Program-made: the position numbers and the translations under genes
The notes under the pieces: model-generated
Told to the model about the DNA's origin: nothing
The model's database searches: none
Seen by the model: the letters and a program-made list of their open reading frames with translations, nothing else
Shown here: positions 35,754-44,180 of the stretch, in pieces
How the letters are laid out: every line of letters starts with the position of its first letter
How positions within the stretch are numbered: position 1 is the first letter of the stretch
Origin: Parahoeflea olei
GTDB lineage: Bacteria; Pseudomonadota; Alphaproteobacteria; Rhizobiales; Rhizobiaceae
NCBI RefSeq assembly: GCF_001703635.1
Contig: NZ_LQZT01000034.1
Location: 46,121 to 98,745, forward strand
Direction of reading: 5' to 3'
DNA length: 52,625 nucleotides

Positions 35754-36683
35754 ATGTCGCCCGCCTCCCCTTCGACCGCCCCCGCCTCGCCCGCGCGCTT
35801 CATCCCGCTGATCGTGATGCTGCTGACGCCGCTGTTCTTCTCGTCGAACCTGATCTTCGGGCGAACGACGATACCGGAGGTGGCGCCGTTCACCCTCGCC
35901 TTCCTGCGCTGGTCGGCGGCGGCGCTGGTCCTGTCGCCGTTCCTCTGGCCGGTCCGCGCGCGGGCCAGGACCTATGTCGCAACCTATCCGCTGCACTGGC
36001 TCACGCTCGGCTTTCTCGGCATGTGGATCTGCGGCGCAGGCGTCTATTATGCCCTGCAATTCACCAGTGCGACCAACGGCACATTGATCTACACCACCTC
36101 GCCGCTGATGGTGATCATCCTCGAGCGACTCTTCTTCGGCCGCGCCACCAGCGCCCGCGAGATCGCCGGCATCGTCGTGGGGTTCCTGGGCGTCGCCATC
36201 ATCGTGCTCAAGGGCGATCTCGGCGAGATCGGCGCGTCCTCGTTCAATCTCGGCGACCTGATGTTCATCGGCGCGGCACTGGCCTGGGCGGGCTATTCGG
36301 TGCTGCTCAAGGGACCGCGCACGGCGGGCCTGCCGGTGCCGGCGCTGTTCGGACTGGTGGCGTGTGCCGGCGCGCTGCTGCTCGCGCCCTTCGCGCTCGC
36401 GGAGCTGCTTGCCGGCGCGCGCATGCCGGTGACGGCTCAGGCCTGGGGCGGCATCGCCGGGATCGTGCTGTTCTCGTCGCTTCTGGCCTTTTCCGGCTAC
36501 CAGTACGGCGTGGCGCGGCTGGGCGCCTCGACGGCGAGCGTGTTCATGTATCTGCTGCCGCCCTATGGCGTGGGCATGGCGGTGCTGCTGCTGGGCGAGC
36601 CGTTCCGGCTCTACCACGCGCTCGGCATCCTCACGGTGCTCACCGGCCTGGTGCTGGCGACGTGGCCGAAACGCCGCCGCTGA
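35754..36683 (+). CDS. EamA/DMT-family transporter
   Basis: A 309-residue membrane protein with about ten hydrophobic segments in two EamA repeats (e.g. FFSSNLIFGRTTIPEVAPF, then TSATNGTLIYTTSPLMVIILE in the first half, and GYQYGVARLGASTASVFMYL in the second). DMT-superfamily members export amino acids, metabolites or drugs; the substrate cannot be assigned. The start at 35754 is chosen over an upstream in-frame GTG (35682) because the extension is not membrane-like; the ribosome site is poor. It converges on ccdA. Confidence 0.87.
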   Translation: MSPASPSTAPASPARFIPLIVMLLTPLFFSSNLIFGRTTIPEVAPFTLAFLRWSAAALVLSPFLWPVRARARTYVATYPLHWLTLGFLGMWICGAGVYYALQFTSATNGTLIYTTSPLMVIILERLFFGRATSAREIAGIVVGFLGVAIIVLKGDLGEIGASSFNLGDLMFIGAALAWAGYSVLLKGPRTAGLPVPALFGLVACAGALLLAPFALAELLAGARMPVTAQAWGGIAGIVLFSSLLAFSGYQYGVARLGASTASVFMYLLPPYGVGMAVLLLGEPFRLYHALGILTVLTGLVLATWPKRRR

Positions 36684-36705
36684 TCGGCGCGGCCAGCCTC
36701 GCGCC

Positions 36706-37455
36706 TCAGCCGATCGTGCCGAGCGCGGGGAAGGTTTCGAGCAGCCAGTAGGCCATGGCGGCCATGCCGCCGCTCAGGAACAGGATCCCGGTCAGCACCA
36801 GAAGCGCGCCGGTGACCTTCTCGACGGTGCCGAGATGCTGGCGGAAGCGCTGGGTGAAGCGCATGAAGCGTTCGGAAAACAGCGCGGCGATCCAGAACGG
36901 CACCGCGAGCCCGAGCGAATAGGCCGCAAGCAGCAGCGCCCCGGAGCTCACCGTTTCGCGCGCCGCCGCCACGCCCAGCACCGCGCCCAGAACCGGGCCG
37001 ATGCAGGGCGTCCAGCCAAAGGCGAAGGCAAGGCCCATGAGATAGGCACCCGACAGGGTTGCCGGCTTGCCGCCGCCGGAAAACCGGGCTTCGCGCGCAA
37101 GCAGGCCGAACCGGAACAGGCCCAGGAAATGCATCCCCATCAGGATGATCGCCACGCCGCCGATCTTGGCGAGCAGGTCCATATGCTGGCGCAGCGCCGC
37201 CCCGATGCTCGACGCGCCAGCGCCGAGCGCGATGAAGACAGTGGCAAACCCGAGCGTGAAGAAGATCGATGCGAGAATCACCGCCCGCCGTGTTTCCGAC
37301 GCCCGGGCGCCCGGCCCGGAGCCGCGAAAATCCTCGACCGAGACGCCGGCCATGTAGCACAGATAGGGCGGCACCAGCGGCAGCACGCACGGCGACAGGA
37401 ACGACAATGCGCCTGCAAGAAGGACGGTCAAGAGCGGAATATCTGCGATGGTCAC
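36706..37455 (-). CDS. ccdA: Cytochrome c biogenesis / thiol-disulfide transmembrane protein CcdA
   Basis: A 249-residue, six-TM DsbD/CcdA-family protein that carries reducing power from cytosolic thioredoxin to the periplasm for cytochrome c maturation. The two redox cysteines are in FLSPCVLPLVPPY (Cys23) and GWTPCIGPVLG (Cys151), the standard positions. The GTG start at 37455 fits the family N-terminus, although the ribosome site is weak; longer frames add an unconserved basic stretch. Confidence 0.92.
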   Translation of the reverse strand: MTIADIPLLTVLLAGALSFLSPCVLPLVPPYLCYMAGVSVEDFRGSGPGARASETRRAVILASIFFTLGFATVFIALGAGASSIGAALRQHMDLLAKIGGVAIILMGMHFLGLFRFGLLAREARFSGGGKPATLSGAYLMGLAFAFGWTPCIGPVLGAVLGVAAARETVSSGALLLAAYSLGLAVPFWIAALFSERFMRFTQRFRQHLGTVEKVTGALLVLTGILFLSGGMAAMAYWLLETFPALGTIG

Positions 37456-37918
37456 GAAACCGGAACCCTTTGCGCGGCATGGGGGACGGACGGGGCATGC
37501 CCGCTTCGCGCCCTTTCTACTGATCCCGACGCGGTGACGCCAGTCACGTTTTGGAAAGCGTGCTGTGATCCCGGGCGGCATATCGGCGCGGGCGAAGCCG
37601 CGCGCACGTCTCTGGACCCTGCGCGCCGCTCAGGGATCAGCAGGCAGCCTGCGTAGCGCACAGGGCCTTTCGATGGCAAATGCAAGCGCCAAACCGCGCG
37701 GCCCCGTCCATGCCCGTTGTTGCCCCCTTTTTCAGCGCTTCAGCGGAGCCCACCGGCCGGGCGAAAACCCTGCCGGTTCGGCCCGCCCCGGAGGCGCCGG
37801 GGCAGCCCGGGAATTTTCTGCCGCACGGTGCCTTATTTGCGGTTGACCATGGGCAGATGCCTGCCTATGTTCCGCGCCACTCACGGCCCTCGGCGCTCGA
37901 CGCTCCGGGACGGCCCGG
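37456..37918. other. Long non-coding region between ccdA and tRNA-Lys
   Basis: In 463 bases no credible gene is seen; open frames here are G+C-driven and lack ribosome sites or recognisable products. The right end holds the tRNA promoter listed separately. The left part should hold the ccdA promoter. Confidence 0.5.
37843..37871 (+). promoter_or_regulatory. Promoter of tRNA-Lys
   Basis: TTGACC (37843-37848), a 17-base spacer and TATGTT (37866-37871) lie about 48 bases before the mature tRNA 5' end. The layout is that of a housekeeping-sigma promoter. Confidence 0.6.
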
Positions 37919-37994
37919 GAGCGCGTAGCTCAGCCGGTAGAGCAACTGACTTTTAATCAGTAGGTCCAGGGTTCGAATCCCTGCGCGCTCACCA
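37919..37994 (+). tRNA. tRNA-Lys (anticodon UUU)
   Basis: A 76-base tRNA with encoded CCA. The acceptor GAGCGCG pairs with CGCGCTC, the D arm is GCTCAGCCGGTAGAGC, the anticodon stem ACTGA/TCAGT encloses CTTTTAA (anticodon TTT at 37952-37954), and the T arm is CAGGGTTCGAATCCCTG. It reads AAA and AAG lysine codons. Confidence 0.97.
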
Positions 37995-38105
37995 AAAAAT
38001 TCAAGAAAACATTCCGTTACAGACGAATCCGGACGCACGACCGAGCCGGGAATCAGCGCTGCTGCACGCCTGAGGGAATGGGTCGCCGCCAAGCGCGGCG
38101 ACGCC

Positions 38106-39929
38106 TCAGAACGGAAACACCAGCGGCACCAGGAAAACGGTCGTGACCAGGCAGATCGCGGCAAAGGGCACACCGACCCGGACGAAGTCGGAGAAGCGGT
38201 AGTTGCCCGGCCCCAGCACCAGCGTGTTCACCGGCGAGGAGACCGGGGTCATGAAGGCGGCAGAGGCGGCAAGCGCGACGGTCATGGCAAAGGGATAGGG
38301 CGACGCGCCCAGGGCTTCGGCGATCGCCAGCGTCACCGGCGCCACCAGCACCGCCGTGGCCGTGTTCGAAATGAACAGGCTCAAGGCCGATGTCGACAGG
38401 AAGATCACGACCAGGACCACGCGCGGCGGCGCACCGTCCAGCACCGACAGCAGCGCCTGCGCCGCCATCTCGACCCCGCCCGTGCGTTGCAGCGCGATCG
38501 AGAAGGGCAACATGCCCACGATCAGGATCAGGCTCTGCCAGTGGATCGAGCGGTAGGCCCCGGCCATGTCGATACAGCGGAACAGGCCGAGCAGAAGGCA
38601 GCCGAACAGCACCGCCTGCACATTCGGGACGATGCCCCAGACCATCAGCACCACGACCAGCGCCAGCACGCCCACGGCCAGCGGCGCCTGGTGCCGCGCC
38701 GGCACGGCCTCGTCCAGTTCCGCCGGCAGGTCCAGCAGCACAAGGTCGCGCCGCTCGTCCATCAGGTTCCTGATCGCGCGCCAGGAGCCGACGGTCAGCA
38801 GCGTGTCGCCCGACCGCAGCGGCTCGTTGATCAGGCTTTCGGCAACCGGCTTGGTGCCGTGCTTCATGCCGATCACCGACAGGTCGTAGATGTCGCGGAA
38901 TCGGACGCTGGTCACGGTCTGGCCGATCAGTCGCGAAGTCGGCGGCACGATCATCTGCGCCATGCCGATTTCCTGGGCCGTGTCGGTGAACCAGCGGCCC
39001 GATGCGGGAAGCGAGATCAAATCGTGTGTCTTGGCGAAGGCGTCGAGATCGAAGCCCGCTTCGATCTGCTGGTCGATCAGCAGCACGTCGCCGGCTTCGA
39101 GCACCGTTTCGGCGCGCGGATTGATCAGCTTGCGGCGAAACCGGCTGCCGCGCTCGACGGCGACGATGTTGATGCCGGCGCTGCCGCGCAGGTCAAGCGA
39201 ATCGAGCCGCTTGCCGGCAAGCGCGGAACCGGGGCGCAGCCTGAGCCTGTGCTCGCGGCTCGCCAGCGCGTAATCCGCCACCCAGCCGGTCAGGGCCTCG
39301 CGCGCAGGCGGCTCGGGCACCGGGCCTGGGGCGAGAAACCGGCGCGCCACCAGCATGTACAGCACCGCAAGCACCAGGATCGGAACGCCGAACGGGGTGA
39401 AGGAGAAGAAGTTGAACCCTTCGTAGCCCTGCCGGATCAGTTCGGAATGAACCACCAGGTTGGGCGCGGTCGCCACCAGCGTCATCATCCCGCTGATCAA
39501 GGCCGCCATCGACAGCGGCATCATCAGCCGCCCGGCGGGAATATGCGAGGTGTGCGCGATGCGCAGCGCGATCGGAATGAACAGCGCGACCACGCCCGTC
39601 GAGGACATGAACGAGCCGACCCCGCCGACAATCAGCATCAGAAGCACAATCAGCTTGGCTTCGCTGGCGCCGGCGCGCTCGCTCAGCCAGTCGCCCAGCC
39701 GCTGCGCCACGCCGGTCCTGACCAGCGCCTCGCCGAAAACGAAAAGCGCGGCGATGAGCACGACATTGGGGTCCGACAGGCCCGCAAGGGCCTCGGACAT
39801 GGAGATCACCCCGGTCATCGGCAGCGCCACCATCATGATGACGGCGACCACATCCATGCGCGGCCGGTTGATCGCGAACATGAGCACCGCCGCGCCCAGA
39901 AGCGCAAGGACCATGGCAAGGGGCGACAT
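38106..39929 (-). CDS. SLC13/DASS-family transporter with two RCK_C (TrkA-C) domains
   Basis: A 607-residue membrane protein. Hydrophobic blocks at ~1-200 and ~405-605 flank two soluble RCK_C-type domains (~205-385; e.g. LRPGSALAGKRLDSLDLRGSAGINIVAV and PPTSRLIGQTVTSVRFRDIYDLSVIG). Signature loops include GSFMSSTGVVALFIPIAL, ATAPNLVVHS and TPVSSPVNTLVLGPGNY. Relatives are annotated as sulfate, citrate or dicarboxylate:Na+ symporters; the RCK_C domains suggest gating by a ligand, but the substrate is unknown. The start at 39929 has GAGGT nine bases upstream. It lies just right of tRNA-Lys, pointing towards it. Confidence 0.9.
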   Translation of the reverse strand: MSPLAMVLALLGAAVLMFAINRPRMDVVAVIMMVALPMTGVISMSEALAGLSDPNVVLIAALFVFGEALVRTGVAQRLGDWLSERAGASEAKLIVLLMLIVGGVGSFMSSTGVVALFIPIALRIAHTSHIPAGRLMMPLSMAALISGMMTLVATAPNLVVHSELIRQGYEGFNFFSFTPFGVPILVLAVLYMLVARRFLAPGPVPEPPAREALTGWVADYALASREHRLRLRPGSALAGKRLDSLDLRGSAGINIVAVERGSRFRRKLINPRAETVLEAGDVLLIDQQIEAGFDLDAFAKTHDLISLPASGRWFTDTAQEIGMAQMIVPPTSRLIGQTVTSVRFRDIYDLSVIGMKHGTKPVAESLINEPLRSGDTLLTVGSWRAIRNLMDERRDLVLLDLPAELDEAVPARHQAPLAVGVLALVVVLMVWGIVPNVQAVLFGCLLLGLFRCIDMAGAYRSIHWQSLILIVGMLPFSIALQRTGGVEMAAQALLSVLDGAPPRVVLVVIFLSTSALSLFISNTATAVLVAPVTLAIAEALGASPYPFAMTVALAASAAFMTPVSSPVNTLVLGPGNYRFSDFVRVGVPFAAICLVTTVFLVPLVFPF

Positions 39930-40310
39930 CGGCTAGACCTCGCGCCGCGGCACTGCGCCGGGGACGGTGAAACGGAAAAAAGGCCTCATGGCTGGCACGC
40001 CCCTGCCCGCAGGGAAATCTCCACGGCGCAAGACGGAACGGCAAAGTGCAGGCATGGGCAGGATCGATGGGAGGCGCGGGGCGGGCATGTGTTCACAAGC
40101 GATTGATTCTGAAAACTCTTCGACAGGCGTCGAGCATGACAGCGAAGGCCGCCCTTGTGAACCGCCAATTCACTGCCTGCGCCAATCCGCCTGCCGCAGG
40201 CACCCTCCCCCACCCCGGGCAACCGGCTGCCGGTCTCGACGTCTTCAAACCGATGCGATAGATATCGGCACGGGTCGATTTCCCGGCTCGGTTGCTCCAG
40301 GTCCCATCCC
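39930..40310. other. Divergent region upstream of the SLC13 gene and the Tat-peptide/GMC unit
   Basis: This 381-base spacer carries no supported gene. It contains a 9-base inverted repeat, GTTCACAAG (40091-40099) and CTTGTGAAC (40154-40162), enclosing a smaller one, TCGAC-AGGC-GTCGA (40120-40133). These may be operator elements, though such repeats can arise by chance. Confidence 0.35.
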
Positions 40311-40469
40311 ATGCCCAGCATTTCGCGTCGCTTCTTTGTCGGCTATCTGGCAAGCCTTCCGCTGTCCGGGTTGGTGTTTCGCAGTCAGGCCCGGGCCGCC
40401 CAGGAGCTTTCGGTTCTCAATGGCTGGGTGTTGCGCGGCGATGATCTCGAGCGGCTGAACCTGCGATGA
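40311..40469 (+). CDS. Small Tat-signal protein coupled to the GMC oxidoreductase
   Basis: A 52-residue product with a twin-arginine signal (SRRFFVGYLASLPLSG, ending near ARA-AQE) and only about 22 residues beyond it (ELSVLNGWVLRGDDLERLNLR). Its stop overlaps the GMC oxidoreductase start by four bases (ATGA), so it is very likely real and translationally coupled. I do not recognise a family. Fructose and gluconate dehydrogenases pair a GMC subunit that lacks a signal with a Tat-signal small subunit that carries it out folded, but those small subunits are much longer. This may be a minimal version, a membrane anchor, or a remnant. There is no clear ribosome site. Confidence 0.65.
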   Translation: MPSISRRFFVGYLASLPLSGLVFRSQARAAQELSVLNGWVLRGDDLERLNLR

Positions 40470-41920
40470 TCGAAGACGCGGAAAACCGGTCCGAGGGTCG
40501 CTTCGATCTCCCCTTCGACGTCTGCATCATCGGGGCCGGACCTGCCGGCATCACCCTGGCGCGCCGGCTGGCCGGCCAGAATCGCCGTGTCGGCTTGTTC
40601 GAGGCCGGCGGGTTCGAAGCCACGGCGGAGTCCCAGGAGGTCTATGAGGGGCAAACGGCCGGAACGCCGGACTATTACGCGCTGGATGGCTGCCGGTTGC
40701 GGTTTCTCGGCGGCACCTCGAACCATTGGGGCGGCTGGACGCGCCCCTTCGACCCTTGGGATTTCGACGAGAATCCGAACAATCCGCTCAGCGGCTGGCC
40801 GATTGCCAAGACCGACCTCGACCCCTATGCGGCGGAAGCCGCGGACATTCTCGACCTGACCGCCGACACGCCGCCGCCCGACATGCTGGGAGACGCGAGC
40901 CCTTTCCTGCCGAGGCTGTTCCGGTTCAGCCGGCCGGTGGTGCGGTTCGGCGAAAAGTACCGCCAGGAGCTTTCGGCATCGAAAGACATCGAGCTGGTCC
41001 TCAACGCCAACCTGGTCGACCTCAGGCTCGACGGCAACCGGATCTCCGAGGCCGTGTTCCGTTCCTATGCCCGTCCCGACAGCTTTGCCGTCAGGGCGAA
41101 GCTCTTCGTGATCTGCCTTGGAGGACTGGAAAATCCGCGCGCGCTGTTGAATGCGACCAGCCAGGTCAATGTCGGGATCGGCAACGAAAACGGTTATGTC
41201 GGACGGTGCTTCCTCGAGCACCCGCACGCCCCGGTGGGCAAGGTCGTCACGCGCGAACCGCTTGACTGGATGCATGTCTACGCGCCGACCCCGGACACGA
41301 TGCATTCGCTTGGGGTGCTGAATTTCGGCCTGCGCATCGGCAACGAAGGCCAGTGGAACGCGCCGGATTTCTATGGCCCGCTGACGCAGCAGCCCGCATG
41401 CGATGTGCCGTTCGACACCATGCTGCTGGCGGCGGTGAACGGCGAAGCGCCCCCCTGCCCGGCGCATTTTTCCGATGCCCTGATCGCCTGCGAACAGAAG
41501 ATCGATCCCGACAACCGGGTGGTGCTGACCGACGAGCGCGACCGTTTCGGCCTGCGCCGGATGCGGCTCGACTGGAGCGTGTCGGAGCAGGACCTGAAGA
41601 CCTTGCGTGTTGCGGCGTCCGAAATGGCGACACTGCTTGCCAAGCGCGACCTCGGCCGCATGAAGATCATCGACTGGCTGGCCAATGGCGAGGCGCCACA
41701 ATCCAACCAGTTGTGGGGCGGCAATCACCATATGGGCACGACGCGCATGTCCGCGGACCCGAAACGCGGCGTGGTCGATGCCAATTGCCGCGTGCATACG
41801 GTCAACAATCTCTATTGTGGCGGCAGCAGCGTGTTTTCGACGTCAGGGCACGCCAACCCGACCTACACCATCGTGCAGCTCGCCTTGCGTCTGGGCGACC
41901 ACCTCGATCAGATTATCTGA
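40466..41920 (+). CDS. GMC-family FAD oxidoreductase
   Basis: A 484-residue flavoprotein of the glucose-methanol-choline family. The FAD-binding fold starts DVCIIGAGPAGITLARRLAG (GAGPAG at 23-28). The flavin-attachment region is LRFLGGTSNHWGGWTRPFD. The C-terminal GMC domain has GGNHHMGTTRMSADP and CGGSSVFSTSGHANPTYTI, which hold the catalytic His and the His/Asn pair. It resembles the catalytic subunits of membrane-bound sugar or polyol dehydrogenases more than alcohol oxidases. It has no signal peptide of its own; the coupled 52-residue Tat peptide gene may supply export. The substrate is unknown. No cytochrome subunit gene is nearby. Confidence 0.88.
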   Translation: MIEDAENRSEGRFDLPFDVCIIGAGPAGITLARRLAGQNRRVGLFEAGGFEATAESQEVYEGQTAGTPDYYALDGCRLRFLGGTSNHWGGWTRPFDPWDFDENPNNPLSGWPIAKTDLDPYAAEAADILDLTADTPPPDMLGDASPFLPRLFRFSRPVVRFGEKYRQELSASKDIELVLNANLVDLRLDGNRISEAVFRSYARPDSFAVRAKLFVICLGGLENPRALLNATSQVNVGIGNENGYVGRCFLEHPHAPVGKVVTREPLDWMHVYAPTPDTMHSLGVLNFGLRIGNEGQWNAPDFYGPLTQQPACDVPFDTMLLAAVNGEAPPCPAHFSDALIACEQKIDPDNRVVLTDERDRFGLRRMRLDWSVSEQDLKTLRVAASEMATLLAKRDLGRMKIIDWLANGEAPQSNQLWGGNHHMGTTRMSADPKRGVVDANCRVHTVNNLYCGGSSVFSTSGHANPTYTIVQLALRLGDHLDQII

Positions 41921-42026
41921 CGAGCCCGGGGAAGCTTCCCTGGCGCACGCTCCCGGATGCCAAAGGCAAGCGCGACGGGATGCCGGTCGTTGCCGGCCGG
42001 ATGGACAGACTTGACCGCGATCTCCC

Positions 42027-44180
42027 TCAGCCGAGGCTTGCCTGCGCCAACGGGGCATGCGGAAAGATCTCGTCCTGTCCTGCCGCAGCGGTGCGGCCCA
42101 GCCCGGCCAGTTTTTCGGCCAGCATCCGCTCACCGGCGACCTGAACGCATTCGCTCTCGTCGAGCCAGGACAGCGCTTCGTCGAGCGTCGCGGCTTCGTC
42201 GATCTTGCTGGCGGCCGTCAGATAGGCGGCATCCGGCTTGCCACGCGTTCTGGGCGCCCTGTTGACCCAGCGGAAATGCGCTTCCCGGAGCGCCGCATCT
42301 TCCGCGAGCGCCCTGATGGCATCGGCCGGGGCCTGCGGCGCGTGCGCCCAGGCGGCATGAAAATCACGCAGGATGGCCGGCGGGCCTTCCTCTTCCGGCG
42401 TGATCAGCAAGCCCCGCCTGCGCAAGGCGCGGCCCGCAGCCTTGCTGCTGCTCAGCCTCGACAGCGGCACCGCGAGCACGAGGCCAAGCAGGGTCGGCGA
42501 GAGCCACAAGAGAATTTCCGGGGAGAGGACAAAGGCAAAGCAGGCAATGGCGATGCCGACCACCATATGCAGCCAATGGGCGCGCCAGGCATCCATCCAG
42601 CTCGTTTCGCCGTCGCGGCGCTGCGGGTTCCAGCCGGAATTGCGCCCGAGCAGGATCTCGATGATCTGCTTGCTGTGGATCAGCATCATGATCGGCGCAA
42701 TCAGCGCGGAAAACAGCAATTCGGTGAGCGCCCCGCCGAGGAGGCTCTTCGCACCGCCACAGGACTGCCGAAAGCTCCGCGTCGCCAAAGCGAGAAGGAG
42801 CCCGAGGATCTTCGGCAGGAACAGGACACCCAGGGTGACGACGAACAACCGCACCATGCGCTCGGAATCGAAGCTCGGCCAGGTCGGGAAAAGCTGCAGG
42901 CCCTGCGGGAAATATTCCGGGCGCACGAATTCCGCCTGCAACGCCAGGGCAAAACCGAAGGCGATCAGCAGCAGCCAGATGGGCGAGATGAGATAGCTCA
43001 TCACGCCGAGCGCCAGATGGGCACGGTTCGGCCATTCAAGCCCGCTGGCGAAGATCACGCGCAGGTGCTGCAGGTTCCCTTGCGCCCAGCGACGATCGCG
43101 GACAGCCGCGTCGAGCAGCGAGGGAGGGCTGTCCTCCCAGGATCCTTCGAGGTCGGTCGCCATCTCCACCCGCCAGCCGGCGCGGCGCATCAAGGCGGCC
43201 TCGACGAAGTCATGCGACAGGATCGGCCCGCCAAACGGCTCTTTGCCCGACAGTGTGGGCAGGATGCACGAGGACGCAAAGGCCTCCGTGCGCAGGATGG
43301 CGTTGTGGCCCCAGAAATTGCCCTCGCCGCCCTGCCAGGACGCATATCCGCTGGCGATCACCGGGCCGTAGACCCGGCTCGCGAACTGCTGGGCGCGCGC
43401 AAACAGCGAGACGCCGCCGCCGAGCTTCGGAAAGGTCTGCAGGATGCCCAGTTGCGGGTCGTCCTCCATCGCACCGACCAGCGCCACCAGAGTGTCCGGC
43501 GACATCAGGCTGTCAGCATCGAGCACGACGAAATGATCGTAGCGGCCGCCCCAGTTCTCGACGAAATCCTGGATGTTGCCGGCCTTCCTGGCGTGGTTGG
43601 TCCAGCGGCGGCGGTACCACACGGCCATCTGGCCGCCGAGCGACTGGCGCAAGCGGTCGACGGCCTGGGTCTCGGCGACCCAGACGGACGCGGTGCGCGA
43701 ATCCGACAGGATGACGATTTCAAAGCAGTCGCCATAGCCCTGGCGCACCAGCCCCTGCCCCATGACTTCAAGCGCCGCGGTCAGCTTTGCGGGATCTTCG
43801 TTGTAGATCGGCACCGCCAGCGCGGTCCGGGTCTTGAGCTTCTCCGGCCGGAACCGCCAGACGCGGTGCGGCTGGGGCAGCAGGAAGCCGACAAGGGCCG
43901 AAGCCGCCGCAAAGCAGATCCAGGCGAAGGTGATGGCAAACAGCGCCGTCATGATTCCCTCGAGAATCGTCACGCCGCCGGCTTCGACGACGCGGACCAT
44001 CTCGAAGGTCCCGAGGGCGGTGCCGATGGCTGCCCCACCGAAGGCGATGGTGCGCGCCAGCGCCACCCGCCACCCGATTCGCGCGCACCGGCGCACCGGT
44101 GTCCGCCGCAAATCCTGCACCGGCGCCGCGAGCGGCTCAGCAGGCGGCATTCCTGACTTGCTTGCAAAATGCAGATTCAT
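42027..44180 (-). CDS. opgH: Glucans biosynthesis glucosyltransferase OpgH
   Basis: A 717-residue inner-membrane glycosyltransferase (GT2 family) that polymerises the beta-glucan backbone of osmoregulated periplasmic glucans from UDP-glucose. The cytosolic catalytic region holds VPIYNEDPAKL, FVVLDADSLMSP (DxD), HDFVEAALMRRAGW and the (Q/R)xxRW box DRRWAQGN. Membrane segments flank it at ~45-110 and ~390-580. The ATG at 44180 overlaps the opgG stop by four bases; a TTG four codons upstream is less likely. It is shorter than the E. coli protein at both ends. It converges on the GMC gene. Confidence 0.93.
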   Translation of the reverse strand: MNLHFASKSGMPPAEPLAAPVQDLRRTPVRRCARIGWRVALARTIAFGGAAIGTALGTFEMVRVVEAGGVTILEGIMTALFAITFAWICFAAASALVGFLLPQPHRVWRFRPEKLKTRTALAVPIYNEDPAKLTAALEVMGQGLVRQGYGDCFEIVILSDSRTASVWVAETQAVDRLRQSLGGQMAVWYRRRWTNHARKAGNIQDFVENWGGRYDHFVVLDADSLMSPDTLVALVGAMEDDPQLGILQTFPKLGGGVSLFARAQQFASRVYGPVIASGYASWQGGEGNFWGHNAILRTEAFASSCILPTLSGKEPFGGPILSHDFVEAALMRRAGWRVEMATDLEGSWEDSPPSLLDAAVRDRRWAQGNLQHLRVIFASGLEWPNRAHLALGVMSYLISPIWLLLIAFGFALALQAEFVRPEYFPQGLQLFPTWPSFDSERMVRLFVVTLGVLFLPKILGLLLALATRSFRQSCGGAKSLLGGALTELLFSALIAPIMMLIHSKQIIEILLGRNSGWNPQRRDGETSWMDAWRAHWLHMVVGIAIACFAFVLSPEILLWLSPTLLGLVLAVPLSRLSSSKAAGRALRRRGLLITPEEEGPPAILRDFHAAWAHAPQAPADAIRALAEDAALREAHFRWVNRAPRTRGKPDAAYLTAASKIDEAATLDEALSWLDESECVQVAGERMLAEKLAGLGRTAAAGQDEIFPHAPLAQASLG

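Noticed and set aside
37565..37956. Several overlapping short open frames between ccdA and tRNA-Lys
   Set aside because: They lack ribosome sites and recognisable products, and some run into the tRNA gene itself.
38089..38103. GC-rich inverted repeat (TCGCCGC/GCGGCGA) just beyond the SLC13 gene
   Set aside because: It lies at the 3' end of the transporter but has no T-run on the leftward strand; it could be chance in G+C-rich DNA.
41929..41940. Perfect palindrome GGGAAGCTTCCC between the GMC and opgH genes
   Set aside because: Short, with no T-run on either side and no loop. It is not a convincing terminator, and a 12-base palindrome in 52 kb is expected by chance.
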